A stretch of 64,000 nucleotides of DNA, taken from the NCBI GenBank assembly GCA_021325375.1, contig JAJPHG010000035.1, positions 106,342 to 170,341 on the forward strand, read 5' to 3'. The notes under the pieces are model-generated. The model saw only the letters and a list, made by a program, of their open reading frames with translations, ran no database searches and was not told the DNA's origin. Source of the stretch: Alphaproteobacteria bacterium. Lineage in GTDB: Bacteria; Pseudomonadota; Alphaproteobacteria; Micropepsales; Micropepsaceae. Position numbers and translations under genes: made by a program. Shown here piece after piece: positions 44,391-55,513 of this stretch. Every line of letters begins with the position of its first letter. Position 1 is the first letter of the stretch.

Positions 44391-45830
44391 ATGGCCGGTA
44401 TTCCGGAAGATCCAGTCGCCGAACAGCACGACCTCAAGCGCGCGCTCGGCCCGGTGCATCTGATCGCGCTGGGCATCGGCGCCATCATCGGCGCGGGCAT
44501 CTTCGTGCTGACCGGCCACGCGGCGGCGAGCTATGCCGGACCCGGCGTGGTGATCTCCTTCGCCATCGCCGGCACCGGCTGCCTCTTCGCAGGGCTCTGC
44601 TACGCCGAATACGCCGCGATGATCCCCGTCGCCGGCAGCGCCTACACCTACACCTACGCAACGATGGGCCGGCTCTGGGCCTGGATCATCGGCTGGAACC
44701 TGGTGCTCGAATATCTCGCCGCCGGATCGACGGTGGCGGTCGGCTGGTCGGGCTATTTCAGCGACCTGATGGCCAAGCAGTTCGGCATGCCGATCCCCGC
44801 GCAGTTCGACGGCGCGCCGTTCAAGCTCGAGGGCTTTCATCACCTCGTGGCGACGGGGGCCTATTTCAACCTTCCCGCCGTGGCCCTGGTGGCGCTGGTC
44901 ACCTTCGTGCTGATCGTCGGCGTGAACATGAGTGCGAACTTCAACAACCTGATGGTCGGCATCAAGCTCGCCATCGTGATGGTCGTCATCTTCGTGGGCT
45001 TCAACCACATCGTCCCGGCCAACCACGTGCCCTTCATTCCGGACAACACCGGCACGTTCGGCCAGTTCGGCTGGACCGGCGTGTTCCGCGCCACGGGCGT
45101 GATCTTCTTCGCTTACATCGGCTTCGATGCGGTCAGCGTCGCCGCGCAAGAGGCGAAAAATCCGCAACGCGACATCCCGCTCGGCATCCTGGGGTCGCTG
45201 GCGATCTGCACCGTGCTTTACATGCTGATGTCGTGGGTGGTGACCGGCATCGCGCCGTACCAGTCGCTCAACGTCGCCCATCCGGTCAGCCAGGCGGTCG
45301 ACGCCATTGCCGACACGCGCTGGCTGACGCCTTACGTCAATGCCGGCGCGGTGGTTGGCCTGGCCTCGGTGGTGCTGGTGCTGCTGCTCGGCCAGTCGCG
45401 CATCTTCTACGCGATGTCGAAGGACGGGATGATCTCCAAGATATTCAGCGACATCCATCCGCGCTTCAAGACGCCGTGGCGCGGCTCGCTGATCACCGGC
45501 GCGTTCTGCGCGCTGGGCGCGGGCGTGCTTCCGCTCGACATCCTGGGCGAGCTCGTCTCCATCGGCACATTGCTTGCCTTCGTGATCGTCTGCGCCGGCG
45601 TGATGGTGCTGCGCGTGCGCCGGCCCAACGTCAAGCGTCCGTTCCGCGCGCCGCTCGTCTGGTTCGTGGGGCCGGCCGGCATCTTCATGTGCCTCTTCAT
45701 GATGGCGTTCCTGCCGCTCGACACTTGGCTGCGGCTCGCGGGCTGGACGGTGATCGGCCTGATCATCTACGCCCTCTATAGCGTGCGCCACGCCAAGCCG
45801 CCGCGCTTCAAGCTCGAGGATGCGCCGTAA
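44391..45830 (+). CDS. APC family amino acid permease, copy 1
   Basis: This 479-residue transporter has about 12 membrane helices and the APC superfamily signature [19 protein letters not shown] in helix 1. It also has the helix 3 segment [40 protein letters not shown] and the cytoplasmic GQSRIFYAMSKDG. It resembles the cationic amino acid (CAT/YfnA) group. The substrate is not predictable with certainty. The ATG at 44391 has AGAGGGGGAA upstream, and the second permease starts two bases after its stop. Confidence 0.95.
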   Translation: MAGIPEDPVAEQHDLKRALGPVHLIALGIGAIIGAGIFVLTGHAAASYAGPGVVISFAIAGTGCLFAGLCYAEYAAMIPVAGSAYTYTYATMGRLWAWIIGWNLVLEYLAAGSTVAVGWSGYFSDLMAKQFGMPIPAQFDGAPFKLEGFHHLVATGAYFNLPAVALVALVTFVLIVGVNMSANFNNLMVGIKLAIVMVVIFVGFNHIVPANHVPFIPDNTGTFGQFGWTGVFRATGVIFFAYIGFDAVSVAAQEAKNPQRDIPLGILGSLAICTVLYMLMSWVVTGIAPYQSLNVAHPVSQAVDAIADTRWLTPYVNAGAVVGLASVVLVLLLGQSRIFYAMSKDGMISKIFSDIHPRFKTPWRGSLITGAFCALGAGVLPLDILGELVSIGTLLAFVIVCAGVMVLRVRRPNVKRPFRAPLVWFVGPAGIFMCLFMMAFLPLDTWLRLAGWTVIGLIIYALYSVRHAKPPRFKLEDAP

Positions 45831-45832
45831 GG

Positions 45833-47338
45833 ATGACGACGATCTCCGAACAGCCCGACCCTGTCGTGGCTGAGGATCACGCGCTCAAGCGCACGCTTGG
45901 GCCCGTGCATCTGACGATGCTGGGTATCGGCGCCATCATCGGCGCCGGCATCTTCGTCTATACCGGACAGGTCGCGGGCGCCTATGCGGGGCCGGCGGTG
46001 CTGATCTCCTTCGTCATCGCGGCGCTGGGCTGCCTGTTCGCAGGGCTGTGCTATGCCGAGTTCGCCTCGATGATCCCGGTGTCGGGCAGCGCCTATACCT
46101 ATGCCTATGCCACGATGGGCCGCTTCATGGCGTGGTTCATCGGCTGGAACCTGGTGCTCGAATACCTCGTCTCGTCCTCGGCGGTGGCGGTGGGCTGGTC
46201 GGGCTATTTCACCGAGCTGATGCAGATCCTGCACATCAACTTCCCCACCTCCCTCACCGGCGCGCCGCTCTGCGTGGTGGGCGATCCGCCGCCCTGCCCC
46301 ACGCCCTGGGCTGCGACCGGTACGGGCTTCGCCTGGTTCATCCACCAGTTCGGCCTGACCGGCGCGATCATGAACCTGCCCGCGGTGCTGCTGATCCTGG
46401 CGCTGACCTTCGTGCTGGTCGTCGGCGTGAAGGAATCCGCCAACACCAACGCGCTGATGGTCGGCGTCAAGCTGATCGTGGTGCTGCTGGTGATCTTCTT
46501 CGGCGCGAGCTTCATCCACTGGAGCAATTTCACGCCCTTCCTGCCGCACAACACCGGCCAGTTCGGCCATTACGGCTGGAGCGGCGTGGCGATGGGATCG
46601 GCGATCATCTTCTTCGCCTATATCGGGTTCGATTCCGTCTCGGTCGCGGCGCAGGAATGCCGCAACCCGCAGCGCGACCTGCCCATCGGGATCATGGCGT
46701 CGCTATTCATCTGCACCGCGCTCTACATCGCGATCTCGATCGTGCTTTTGGGCGTGGCCAACTACAAGACGATGATCGACATCCCCAACCCGGTGTCGTT
46801 CGCGATCAGCAAGATCGCGAGCATCCACTGGCTGGTGCCGGTGATCGACGTCGGCGCGTCGGTGGGCCTGGCCTCGACGATCTTCGTGGGCCTCTACGGC
46901 CAGTCGCGCATCTTCTATTCGATGTCGCGCGACGGCTTCCTGCCCAAGATGTTCGCGGCGGTGCATCCGCGCTATCACACCCCGCATCGCGGCACGATCA
47001 TCACCGGCGTCTTCGCCGCCGCGCTCGCCGCCGTGTTCCCGCTGAACCTGCTCGGCCAGCTCGTCTCGATCGGCACCCTGCTCGCCTTCGTGGTCGTGTG
47101 CCTGGGGACGATGATCCTGCGCGTCCAGGCGCCCAGGGCCAAGCGGCCGTTCCGCACGCCGCTGGTCTGGGTGACGGCGCCGCTCGGCATCCTGTTCTGC
47201 GCCGGCATGGCGCTCAGCCTGCCGATCGACACCTGGTTCCGGCTGGTGATCTGGACGGCGCTGGGGGTTGCGATCTTCCTCGCCTACGGCATCCGCCATG
47301 CGGCACCGTCGAAGTGGAAGGTCAAGAACGAAAGCTGA
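45833..47338 (+). CDS. APC family amino acid permease, copy 2
   Basis: This 501-residue paralogue of the preceding gene shares [40 protein letters not shown] and [14 protein letters not shown]. The main difference is an insertion of about 20 residues with two cysteines in the loop after helix 4 ([20 protein letters not shown]). It starts two bases after the stop of copy 1, so both are in one transcript. Two closely related permeases side by side could differ in substrate or affinity. Confidence 0.95.
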   Translation: MTTISEQPDPVVAEDHALKRTLGPVHLTMLGIGAIIGAGIFVYTGQVAGAYAGPAVLISFVIAALGCLFAGLCYAEFASMIPVSGSAYTYAYATMGRFMAWFIGWNLVLEYLVSSSAVAVGWSGYFTELMQILHINFPTSLTGAPLCVVGDPPPCPTPWAATGTGFAWFIHQFGLTGAIMNLPAVLLILALTFVLVVGVKESANTNALMVGVKLIVVLLVIFFGASFIHWSNFTPFLPHNTGQFGHYGWSGVAMGSAIIFFAYIGFDSVSVAAQECRNPQRDLPIGIMASLFICTALYIAISIVLLGVANYKTMIDIPNPVSFAISKIASIHWLVPVIDVGASVGLASTIFVGLYGQSRIFYSMSRDGFLPKMFAAVHPRYHTPHRGTIITGVFAAALAAVFPLNLLGQLVSIGTLLAFVVVCLGTMILRVQAPRAKRPFRTPLVWVTAPLGILFCAGMALSLPIDTWFRLVIWTALGVAIFLAYGIRHAAPSKWKVKNES

Positions 47339-47351
47339 TGCTTCGAGGCTC

Positions 47352-47369
47352 CCCCAGCTTTCGCTGGGG
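47352..47369. terminator. GC-rich hairpin after the permease pair
   Basis: CCCCAGC-TTTC-GCTGGGG forms a 7-bp stem with a four-base loop, 13 bp after the permease stop. No T-run follows, so it is only a candidate transcription stop or mRNA stabiliser. Confidence 0.4.
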
Positions 47370-47388
47370 TCACACCTCAGCATGGCGC

Positions 47389-47394
47389 TATAAT
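47389..47394 (+). promoter_or_regulatory. -10 element for a probably leaderless ubiD transcript
   Basis: A perfect TATAAT lies six bases before the ubiD ATG at 47401. Initiation at the usual distance would start the RNA on the start codon itself, and no Shine-Dalgarno sequence is present in the few bases left. No convincing -35 is visible. Confidence 0.45.
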
Positions 47395-47400
47395 TCGCCC

Positions 47401-48927
47401 ATGAGCTACCGCTCCCTTCGCGATTTTCTCGCCAAGCTCGAAACCGCGGGCGAGCTCGTGCGCGTGCGCGAGCCCGTCTCGACCGTGCTCGAGATGACCG
47501 AGATCCAGACGCGCCTCATCGCGCGCGAGGGCCCGGCGGTGATCTTCGAGAAGCCGGTGAAAGCCGACGGGGCGCCGTCCGACATCCCGGTGCTCGTCAA
47601 CCTCTTCGGCACGGTCAAGCGCGTGGCGATGGGCGTGACGATGGGCGGCATCGAGCGCACCACCGCCGCGTCGCTGCGCGAGGTGGGCGAGCTGCTCGCG
47701 ACCTTGCGCCAGCCCGAGCCGCCGCGCAGCTTCGGCGAGGCGCTCGACCTGCTCCCGCTCGCCAAGACGGTGATGGCGATGAAGCCCAAGACCGTCTCGC
47801 GCGCGCCGTGCCAGGAGATCGTGCTCAAAGGCGCCGACATCGACCTCTCGCGCTTGCCGATTCAGACCTGCTGGCCGGGCGAGCCCGCGCCGCTCATCAC
47901 TTGGCCGCTGGTCGTGACCAAGGGCCCGTCGGACAGCCGCGAGGACAATTACAATCTCGGCATCTACCGCATGCAGGTGCTGAACCGCCATCAAACTATC
48001 ATGCGATGGCTCCGCCATCGGGGGGGCGCGCAGCACCACGCGCGCTGGGCGAAGGAGAAGGCCGCACCGCTTCCCGCGGCGATCGTGCTCGGCGCCGATC
48101 CCGGCACGATCCTGGCAGCGGTGACGCCGATCCCCGACACGCTGTCGGAATATCAGTTCGCGGGGCTCTTGCGCGGCAACCGCGTCGAGCTCGTCGATTG
48201 CGTAAGCCAGCCGCTCAAGGTGCCCGCCGAGGCCGAGATCGTGATCGAGGGCGAGGTCTCGCTCACCGACTATCGCGACGAAGGCCCGTACGGCGACCAC
48301 ACCGGCTACTACAACTCGGTCGAGCAGTTCCCGGTCTTCACCGCGACCGCGATCACTATGCGCGCCAAGCCGATCTATCTTTCGACCTATACCGGCCGCC
48401 CGCCCGACGAGCCCTCGGTGCTCGGCGAGGCGCTCAACGAAGTCTTCGTGCCGCTGCTGAGGCAGCAATTCCCCGAGATCGTGGACTTCTGGCTGCCGCC
48501 CGAAGGCTGCTCCTACCGTATCGCCGTCGTGGCGATGAAGAAGGCCTATCCCGGCCACGCCAAGCGCGTGATGATGGCGGTGTGGTCCTATCTGCGCCAG
48601 TTCATGTACACCAAATGGGTGATCGTGGTCGACGGCGACGTCGATGCGCGGAACTGGAAGGACGTCATGTGGGCGATCTCCACCCGCATGGATCCGGCGC
48701 GCGACATCACCGTCATCGAGAACACGCCGATCGACTATCTCGACTTCGCCTCGCCCGAAAGCGGCCTCGGCTCCAAGATCGGGCTGGACGCGACCAACAA
48801 GCTTGCGCCCGAGACCAGGCGCGAATGGGGCCGCCTCATCCGCATGGACGAGGATGTGATCCGCACCGTCACCGAGAAATGGCCGCGCCTTGGGCTTCCC
48901 GGCGACGGCAAGCCCATTTGGCGTTAA
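47401..48927 (+). CDS. ubiD: 3-octaprenyl-4-hydroxybenzoate carboxy-lyase
   Basis: This 508-residue prenylated-FMN-dependent decarboxylase removes the carboxyl group from the prenylated hydroxybenzoate in ubiquinone synthesis. Family blocks are [40 protein letters not shown] with its cofactor-contacting asparagine and arginine, and the active-site [13 protein letters not shown] with the catalytic glutamate. [20 protein letters not shown] also fits. The UbiX partner that makes the prenyl-FMN is not in the window. It begins without a ribosome binding site, just after a TATAAT. Confidence 0.94.
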   Translation: MSYRSLRDFLAKLETAGELVRVREPVSTVLEMTEIQTRLIAREGPAVIFEKPVKADGAPSDIPVLVNLFGTVKRVAMGVTMGGIERTTAASLREVGELLATLRQPEPPRSFGEALDLLPLAKTVMAMKPKTVSRAPCQEIVLKGADIDLSRLPIQTCWPGEPAPLITWPLVVTKGPSDSREDNYNLGIYRMQVLNRHQTIMRWLRHRGGAQHHARWAKEKAAPLPAAIVLGADPGTILAAVTPIPDTLSEYQFAGLLRGNRVELVDCVSQPLKVPAEAEIVIEGEVSLTDYRDEGPYGDHTGYYNSVEQFPVFTATAITMRAKPIYLSTYTGRPPDEPSVLGEALNEVFVPLLRQQFPEIVDFWLPPEGCSYRIAVVAMKKAYPGHAKRVMMAVWSYLRQFMYTKWVIVVDGDVDARNWKDVMWAISTRMDPARDITVIENTPIDYLDFASPESGLGSKIGLDATNKLAPETRREWGRLIRMDEDVIRTVTEKWPRLGLPGDGKPIWR

Positions 48928-48958
48928 GATTGCGGCCGGGTCCGGGAGGGGAAGCACC

Positions 48959-49978
48959 ATGCGCAAGATCGGTTTGTTGGCCGGATTTCTCGTCGCGGCC
49001 GGCATGGCGTCGCGCGCCTTGGCGGACGATGCCTGTCCGCCGCTGACGATCTTGACGAGCCTCGACATGAAGATCGGGAGAAGTGGGCGTCCGTTCGTGC
49101 CCATGCAGATCAATGGCACCGAGGAGTACATGCTGGTCGACACCGGCGGCTTCTTCAGCGAGTTGACGGAGCCCGCGGTGAAGGCTCTGCAGTTGACCCC
49201 TCATCGCGCCCAGATCAGGATGCTCGGCGTCACGGGTCAAAAGATGGAGCTGTCGGTCAGCGCCCCCTTCACGCTCGGCCATCTGCATGCCGATTCCGCG
49301 GATTTCATGGTTTCGCAGAATGGATCAGAGCTCGACCGCGACCTTGCGGGCGCGGGCGGCGTGATCGCCCCGAACCTGCTCACGAGCTACGACGTGGATT
49401 TCGATTTCGCCGGCGGGAAGATCAACCTGCTTTCCCAGAAGCACTGCGACGGCAAGGTCGTGTACTGGCCCGCGGACGTCGTCTCCGTCGTTACGATGAG
49501 CATCACGAACGAGTTTCACATCAGGGTACCCGTCAAGCTCGACGGCCACGATTACCTGGCAACGCTCGATACCGGCGCGTCGACCACGACGCTGAACCAG
49601 AACTACGCGACGCGCGATTTCTCTCTCAAGCTCGGCGACGCCGACACGCCCGCGCACGGCAAGCTCAATTCCGGCCACGACGACATGGTCTACGTGCACC
49701 GCTTCCAGTCGCTCGCATTCGAAGGCATCGCCGTATCCAACCCGATGATCACGCTGTTGCCGGACGTCGTCACCAACAAGATGCAGCACCTGTCGGGGGA
49801 CGCGATGCTCCGCCATGCGCGCCCGGCGGGCGACAATATCGAATCCGGGCTTCCCGACATGATCCTGGGCGCGGACATACTGCGCGGACTGCACCTCTAT
49901 GTCGCCTACAAGGAAAAGAAGCTCTACATCACGCCGGCGAAACTCTCCGCCGTCCCCGCCCCGGCCCCGGCGCACTGA
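48959..49978 (+). CDS. Secreted retropepsin-like aspartyl protease
   Basis: This 339-residue protein has a signal peptide (about 1-22, ending RALA) and two aspartyl protease lobes. Each lobe carries the catalytic triplet, EYMLVDTGGFFS (about residue 60) and LATLDTGASTTTLN (about 205). The flanking hydrophobic-hydrophobic-Gly segments fit a gag-polyprotein-like aspartyl protease domain. Because both lobes are in one chain, it may be active as a monomer. The ATG follows GGGAGGGGAAGC. Substrates are unknown. It probably works in the periplasm. Confidence 0.85.
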   Translation: MRKIGLLAGFLVAAGMASRALADDACPPLTILTSLDMKIGRSGRPFVPMQINGTEEYMLVDTGGFFSELTEPAVKALQLTPHRAQIRMLGVTGQKMELSVSAPFTLGHLHADSADFMVSQNGSELDRDLAGAGGVIAPNLLTSYDVDFDFAGGKINLLSQKHCDGKVVYWPADVVSVVTMSITNEFHIRVPVKLDGHDYLATLDTGASTTTLNQNYATRDFSLKLGDADTPAHGKLNSGHDDMVYVHRFQSLAFEGIAVSNPMITLLPDVVTNKMQHLSGDAMLRHARPAGDNIESGLPDMILGADILRGLHLYVAYKEKKLYITPAKLSAVPAPAPAH

Positions 49979-50023
49979 CCCGCGCCGCTTGCCTTCACCG
50001 GGCCGCCGGTCCAAATACGGCCC

Positions 50024-51364
50024 ATGACAAGACCAAATCCTGAGGAAATCCTGTCGCGCGTGCTCGAAGGCGCCAAGGCGGCCGGCGCCGACGCGGCGGA
50101 CGCGCTGTTCGTGGAGAGCATCGCCGCCAGCGTCGCCTACCGGCTCGGCAAGCTCGAGGAAGTGGAGCGCGCGGAATCGACCGATCTGGGGCTTCGCGTC
50201 TTCGTCGGCCGGCGCGTGGCGTTCGTCTCCTCCACCGATTTCGCCGATGACGCGCTCGACGCGCTGCCCGGCCGCGCGGTGGCGATGGCCAGGCTTGCGC
50301 CCGAGGACAAATATGCCGGCCTCGCCCCCAAGGACCGTCTCGCGCGCGACATCCCCGATCTCGATCTCGCGGACGGCCGGGAACCCGCGGCCGAAACGCT
50401 GATCGAGCGCGCGCGCGCCGCCGAGGCCGCGGCGCTGGAGGTCAAGGGCGTGACGAACTCGGAAGGCGGCGGCGCGAATTTCCACCGCACGGGCGTGGCG
50501 CTCGCTACCAGCGAAGGCTTCTTCGGCCGCTATGCCGGCACCAGCCACGGCATCGGCGTCGCGGTGCTCGCGGGCGAAGGCACGGGCATGCAGATGGACC
50601 ACGACAGCGCCAGCGCGCGTCACGCGTCCGATCTGGAGAAGCCGCAGACCGTGGGCCGACGCGCCGGCGAGCGCGCCGTCGCCAAGCTCGATCCGAGGAA
50701 GATCAAGTCGCAGCGGCTCTCGGTCGTCTACGATCCGCGCACGGCGAACGGGCTGCTCGGCCATTTTGCGGGCGCGATCTCAGGCAGTTCCATCGCTCGC
50801 GGCGTCAGCTTCCTCAAAGAGTCGATGGGCAAGGATATCTTCGCCAAGGGCATCAGCGTGATCGACGATCCGCATCGCCTGCGCGGCCATCGCTCCAAGC
50901 CGTTCGACGGCGAAGGCGTCGCCAATGCGCGGCGCGCGCTGATCGAGGACGGACGGCTCACGAGCTGGCTGCTCGATTGCGCGAGCGCCAGGCAGCTCGG
51001 CCTCGCCACCACCGGGCACGCCGCGCGCGGCACGGGCGGCCCGCCCTCGCCTTCCACGACCAATCTCTACATGGAGCCGGGCAACCTTTCGCCCGAGGCG
51101 ATGATCGCCGACATCCGTGAGGGCCTCTACGTTACCGAGCTGATGGGCATGGGCGTCAACATGGTCACCGGCGACTACAGCCGCGGCGCCTCGGGCTTCT
51201 GGATCGAGAACGGCAGAATCGCCTATCCCGTCGCCGAGGTCACCATCGCTGGCAATCTGAAGGACATGTTCGCGAACCTGACCCCCGCGAGCGATCTCGA
51301 ATTCCGCCACGGCACCAACGCGCCGACCCTGCGCGTCGAGGGCATGACCGTTGCCGGCGCCTGA
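50024..51364 (+). CDS. pmbA: TldE/PmbA family metalloprotease partner
   Basis: PmbA (TldE) is the non-catalytic or regulatory half of the TldD/TldE protease. This 446-residue protein has the family blocks VEVERAESTDLGLRVFVG-like (here LEEVERAESTDLGLRVFVGR), TNSEGGGANFHRTGVALATS and TTNLYMEPGNLSPEAMIADI. It also has GVNMVTGDYSRGASGFWIEN. It lacks the HExxxH zinc site found in TldD, as expected. The TldD subunit lies at 24580-26004. The gene overlaps the start of the downstream phosphatase. Confidence 0.95.
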   Translation: MTRPNPEEILSRVLEGAKAAGADAADALFVESIAASVAYRLGKLEEVERAESTDLGLRVFVGRRVAFVSSTDFADDALDALPGRAVAMARLAPEDKYAGLAPKDRLARDIPDLDLADGREPAAETLIERARAAEAAALEVKGVTNSEGGGANFHRTGVALATSEGFFGRYAGTSHGIGVAVLAGEGTGMQMDHDSASARHASDLEKPQTVGRRAGERAVAKLDPRKIKSQRLSVVYDPRTANGLLGHFAGAISGSSIARGVSFLKESMGKDIFAKGISVIDDPHRLRGHRSKPFDGEGVANARRALIEDGRLTSWLLDCASARQLGLATTGHAARGTGGPPSPSTTNLYMEPGNLSPEAMIADIREGLYVTELMGMGVNMVTGDYSRGASGFWIENGRIAYPVAEVTIAGNLKDMFANLTPASDLEFRHGTNAPTLRVEGMTVAGA

Positions 51365-52163
51365 CGCCAAGGCCGATCTTGACCTGTTGAGCGTCGCCGT
51401 GCGCGAGGCGGGCGGCATCGCGCGCGGCTTCTTCGGCGGCAGCTACAAACGCTGGAGCAAGGCGCAAGGAAGCCCAGTGACCGAGGCCGACCTCGCCGTC
51501 GATGCGTTCCTGAAAGAGCGCCTCTGCGCCCAGCGCTCCGGCTATGGCTGGCTGTCGGAAGAGAGCGAGGACGATGCCGCGCGCCTCGATCACCGCACGG
51601 TCTTCATCGTCGATCCCATCGACGGCACGGTCGCGTTCCTGAAGGGCAAGCCGCATTTCACCATCTGCGCGGCGGTCGTCGAGGATGGACGCCCGGTCGC
51701 GGGCGTCGTCTACAATCCCATCAGCGAGGAATTCTTCGCCGCGCGCATCGGCCACGGAGCGACCTGCAACGGCGCGCCGATCCATGCGAGCACCCGCGGC
51801 GAGCTCGAAGGCTGCCGCATGCTGGGCGACAAGCAGATGCTCGCGCACCAGGCCTGGGAGACGCCACCGAACCGTCCCTGGCCGGCAATGGAGATCGAGA
51901 CGCGCAGCTCCATCGCCTATCGCCTGGCGCTGGTCGCAAACGGCAGCTTCGATTGCATGCTGGCGCTTTCGGCCAAGCGCGACTGGGACCTCGCGGCGGC
52001 GGATATCGTGCTGAGCGAGGCCGGCGGGCGTGCCACCGCGCATGACGGCTCGGCGTTCGTCTACAATCGCTCTTCGGCGCTGCAGATCTCTGTCGTCGGC
52101 GCGGGCGCCGACCTCTACCCAAAGCTTCTCGAACGCGTGTCACACATGGATTTGCGACGATAG
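51351..52163 (+). CDS. Inositol-monophosphatase-family phosphatase (CysQ-like)
   Basis: This 270-residue magnesium-dependent phosphatase has the metal-binding WLSEESEDD, the signature VDPIDGTVAFLKG and the C-terminal DWDLAAADIVLSEAGG. Members hydrolyse either inositol monophosphate or 3'-phosphoadenosine 5'-phosphate, and sequence alone does not settle which. The most upstream in-frame start is a TTG at 51351, which overlaps the pmbA end by 14 bp. There is no better downstream candidate before the conserved core. It precedes DUF4170 in the typical order. Confidence 0.9.
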   Translation: MPAPDAKADLDLLSVAVREAGGIARGFFGGSYKRWSKAQGSPVTEADLAVDAFLKERLCAQRSGYGWLSEESEDDAARLDHRTVFIVDPIDGTVAFLKGKPHFTICAAVVEDGRPVAGVVYNPISEEFFAARIGHGATCNGAPIHASTRGELEGCRMLGDKQMLAHQAWETPPNRPWPAMEIETRSSIAYRLALVANGSFDCMLALSAKRDWDLAAADIVLSEAGGRATAHDGSAFVYNRSSALQISVVGAGADLYPKLLERVSHMDLRR

Positions 52164-52171
52164 GACGGACG

Positions 52172-52405
52172 ATGGCCGATCATTCCCCCCAACAGCTTCT
52201 CCACCTGGTCTTCGGCGGCGAGCTGACCAGTACCGGCGGTACCGAATTCAAGGACCTGACGAAACTCGACATCGTGGGCATGTACCCGGACTACGCCTCG
52301 GCGCTGAAGGCCTGGCGCGGCAAGGCGCAATCGACGGTCGACAACGCCCAGATGCGCTATTTCGTCGTCCATATTCACCGTCTGATGGAGCCGGACGAGG
52401 ACTAG
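52172..52405 (+). CDS. DUF4170 family protein, 77 aa
   Basis: This 77-residue protein matches DUF4170, a small alphaproteobacterial family. It contains LHLVFGGELTSTGGTEFKDL, LDIVGMYPDYASALKAWRGK and RYFVVHIHRLMEPDED. It lies between the phosphatase and the lipid exporter, its usual neighbourhood next to Kdo and lipid A genes. No function is known. The ATG at 52172 follows GGACGG. Confidence 0.9.
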   Translation: MADHSPQQLLHLVFGGELTSTGGTEFKDLTKLDIVGMYPDYASALKAWRGKAQSTVDNAQMRYFVVHIHRLMEPDED

Positions 52406-52447
52406 CCACCTCGCGACATCCCCCTCCCCGTGCTACACGACACTCCG

Positions 52448-54229
<1,782 letters not shown>

Positions 54230-55513
54230 ATGATGGCGCGGGGGCCGCTCGGATATCGCACCTATCGCGCCTTCACCATCGCGCTCGCGCCCATGGCGCC
54301 GCTGCTGCTGCGTAGGCGCGCCCGCCGCGACAAGGAAGACGTCGCGCGCGCGAACGAGCGGCTGGGCCGCGACCTGCCGCCGCGTCCCGCAGGCCAGCTC
54401 ATCTGGGTGCACGGCGCCAGCGTCGGCGAATGCGTGGCGGCGCTTCCCCTGATCGACGCGCTGCTCCAGGACCCGGCTCGCCAAGTGCTCGTCACAAGCG
54501 GCACGGTGACCTCCGCCAAGATGATGAGCGAGCGGCTGCCCAAGCGCGCGCTGCACCAGTTCGTGCCGATCGACCTGCCCGCGGCGACGGCGCGTTTCCT
54601 GGACCATTGGCGGCCCGACGCCGGGCTGTTCGTGGATTCCGACATCTGGCCGAACCTCGTCTTCGGTGCGAAAGCGCGCGGCATCAAGCTCGCCCTCGTC
54701 AATGCGCGGATGTCGGAGCGTTCCTTCGCGAGCTGGCGCTGGGCGCGCAAGACCGCGGCGGCGCTGCTCTCCGCCTTCGACCTCTGCCTGGCGCAGGACG
54801 ACGAGATCGCGCGCCGCTTCCGTGCCCTGGGCGCGCGCGACGTGCGCGCGATCGGAAGCCTGAAGGCCGATGCCCCGCCGCTGCCCGCCGATCCGCAAAA
54901 GCTCGAGACGCTTCGCGCGGCGGTCGCGGGCCGCCCGATCCTGCTCGCCGCCCAGACCCATCCCGGCGAGGACGAGACCATCCTGCCCGCGAGCGACGTT
55001 CTGCGCCGCACTATCCCGGACCTCCTCACCATCCTGGTCCCGCGTCATGTCGAGCGCGGGCCCGAGATCGCGATGCTGTGCGCGACGCGCGCGGCCAAGC
55101 GGCGCGCGCTGGACGAGCTGCCCGATGCGGACACGCTCGTCTACGTCGCCGACACGATGGGCGAGCTCGGGCTGTTCTATCGCCTGGCGAGCTTCGCTTT
55201 CGTGGGCGGCAGCCTGATCCGCCACGGCGGACAGAACCCGCTCGAGCCCGCGCGCCTGGACTGCGCCGTGCTAGCGGGTCAGCACACGTTCAACTTCACC
55301 AGCGCTTATGAGGCGATCTTCCGCGCGCAGGGAACGGGCCTCGTCCATTCCAGCGGCGAGATCGTCGAGATCGCGCGCCGTCTTCTCGAGGACAACGCCG
55401 AGGCGCAACGCCTGAGCCAGGCCGCAGCTGAGGCCGCCGGCACGCTCGGCGGCGCGGTCGGCAGGACCGTCACGGCCGTCGAACAGCTGCTCGCTTCCGA
55501 TGCGCGCGCCTGA
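54230..55513 (+). CDS. waaA: 3-deoxy-D-manno-octulosonic acid transferase
   Basis: This 427-residue enzyme (KdtA) attaches Kdo to lipid IVA. The opening RTYRAFTIALAPMAPLLLRR is a membrane anchor. The catalytic glutamate region reads WVHGASVGECVAALPLIDAL. Domain-2 markers include the ILLAAQTHPGEDETILPASD segment, where the usual STHEGEE is altered to QTHPGED, and FVGGSLIRHGGQNPLEPARL. It starts at a double ATG right after the exporter stop. It overlaps lpxK by 14 bp. Confidence 0.94.
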   Translation: MMARGPLGYRTYRAFTIALAPMAPLLLRRRARRDKEDVARANERLGRDLPPRPAGQLIWVHGASVGECVAALPLIDALLQDPARQVLVTSGTVTSAKMMSERLPKRALHQFVPIDLPAATARFLDHWRPDAGLFVDSDIWPNLVFGAKARGIKLALVNARMSERSFASWRWARKTAAALLSAFDLCLAQDDEIARRFRALGARDVRAIGSLKADAPPLPADPQKLETLRAAVAGRPILLAAQTHPGEDETILPASDVLRRTIPDLLTILVPRHVERGPEIAMLCATRAAKRRALDELPDADTLVYVADTMGELGLFYRLASFAFVGGSLIRHGGQNPLEPARLDCAVLAGQHTFNFTSAYEAIFRAQGTGLVHSSGEIVEIARRLLEDNAEAQRLSQAAAEAAGTLGGAVGRTVTAVEQLLASDARA

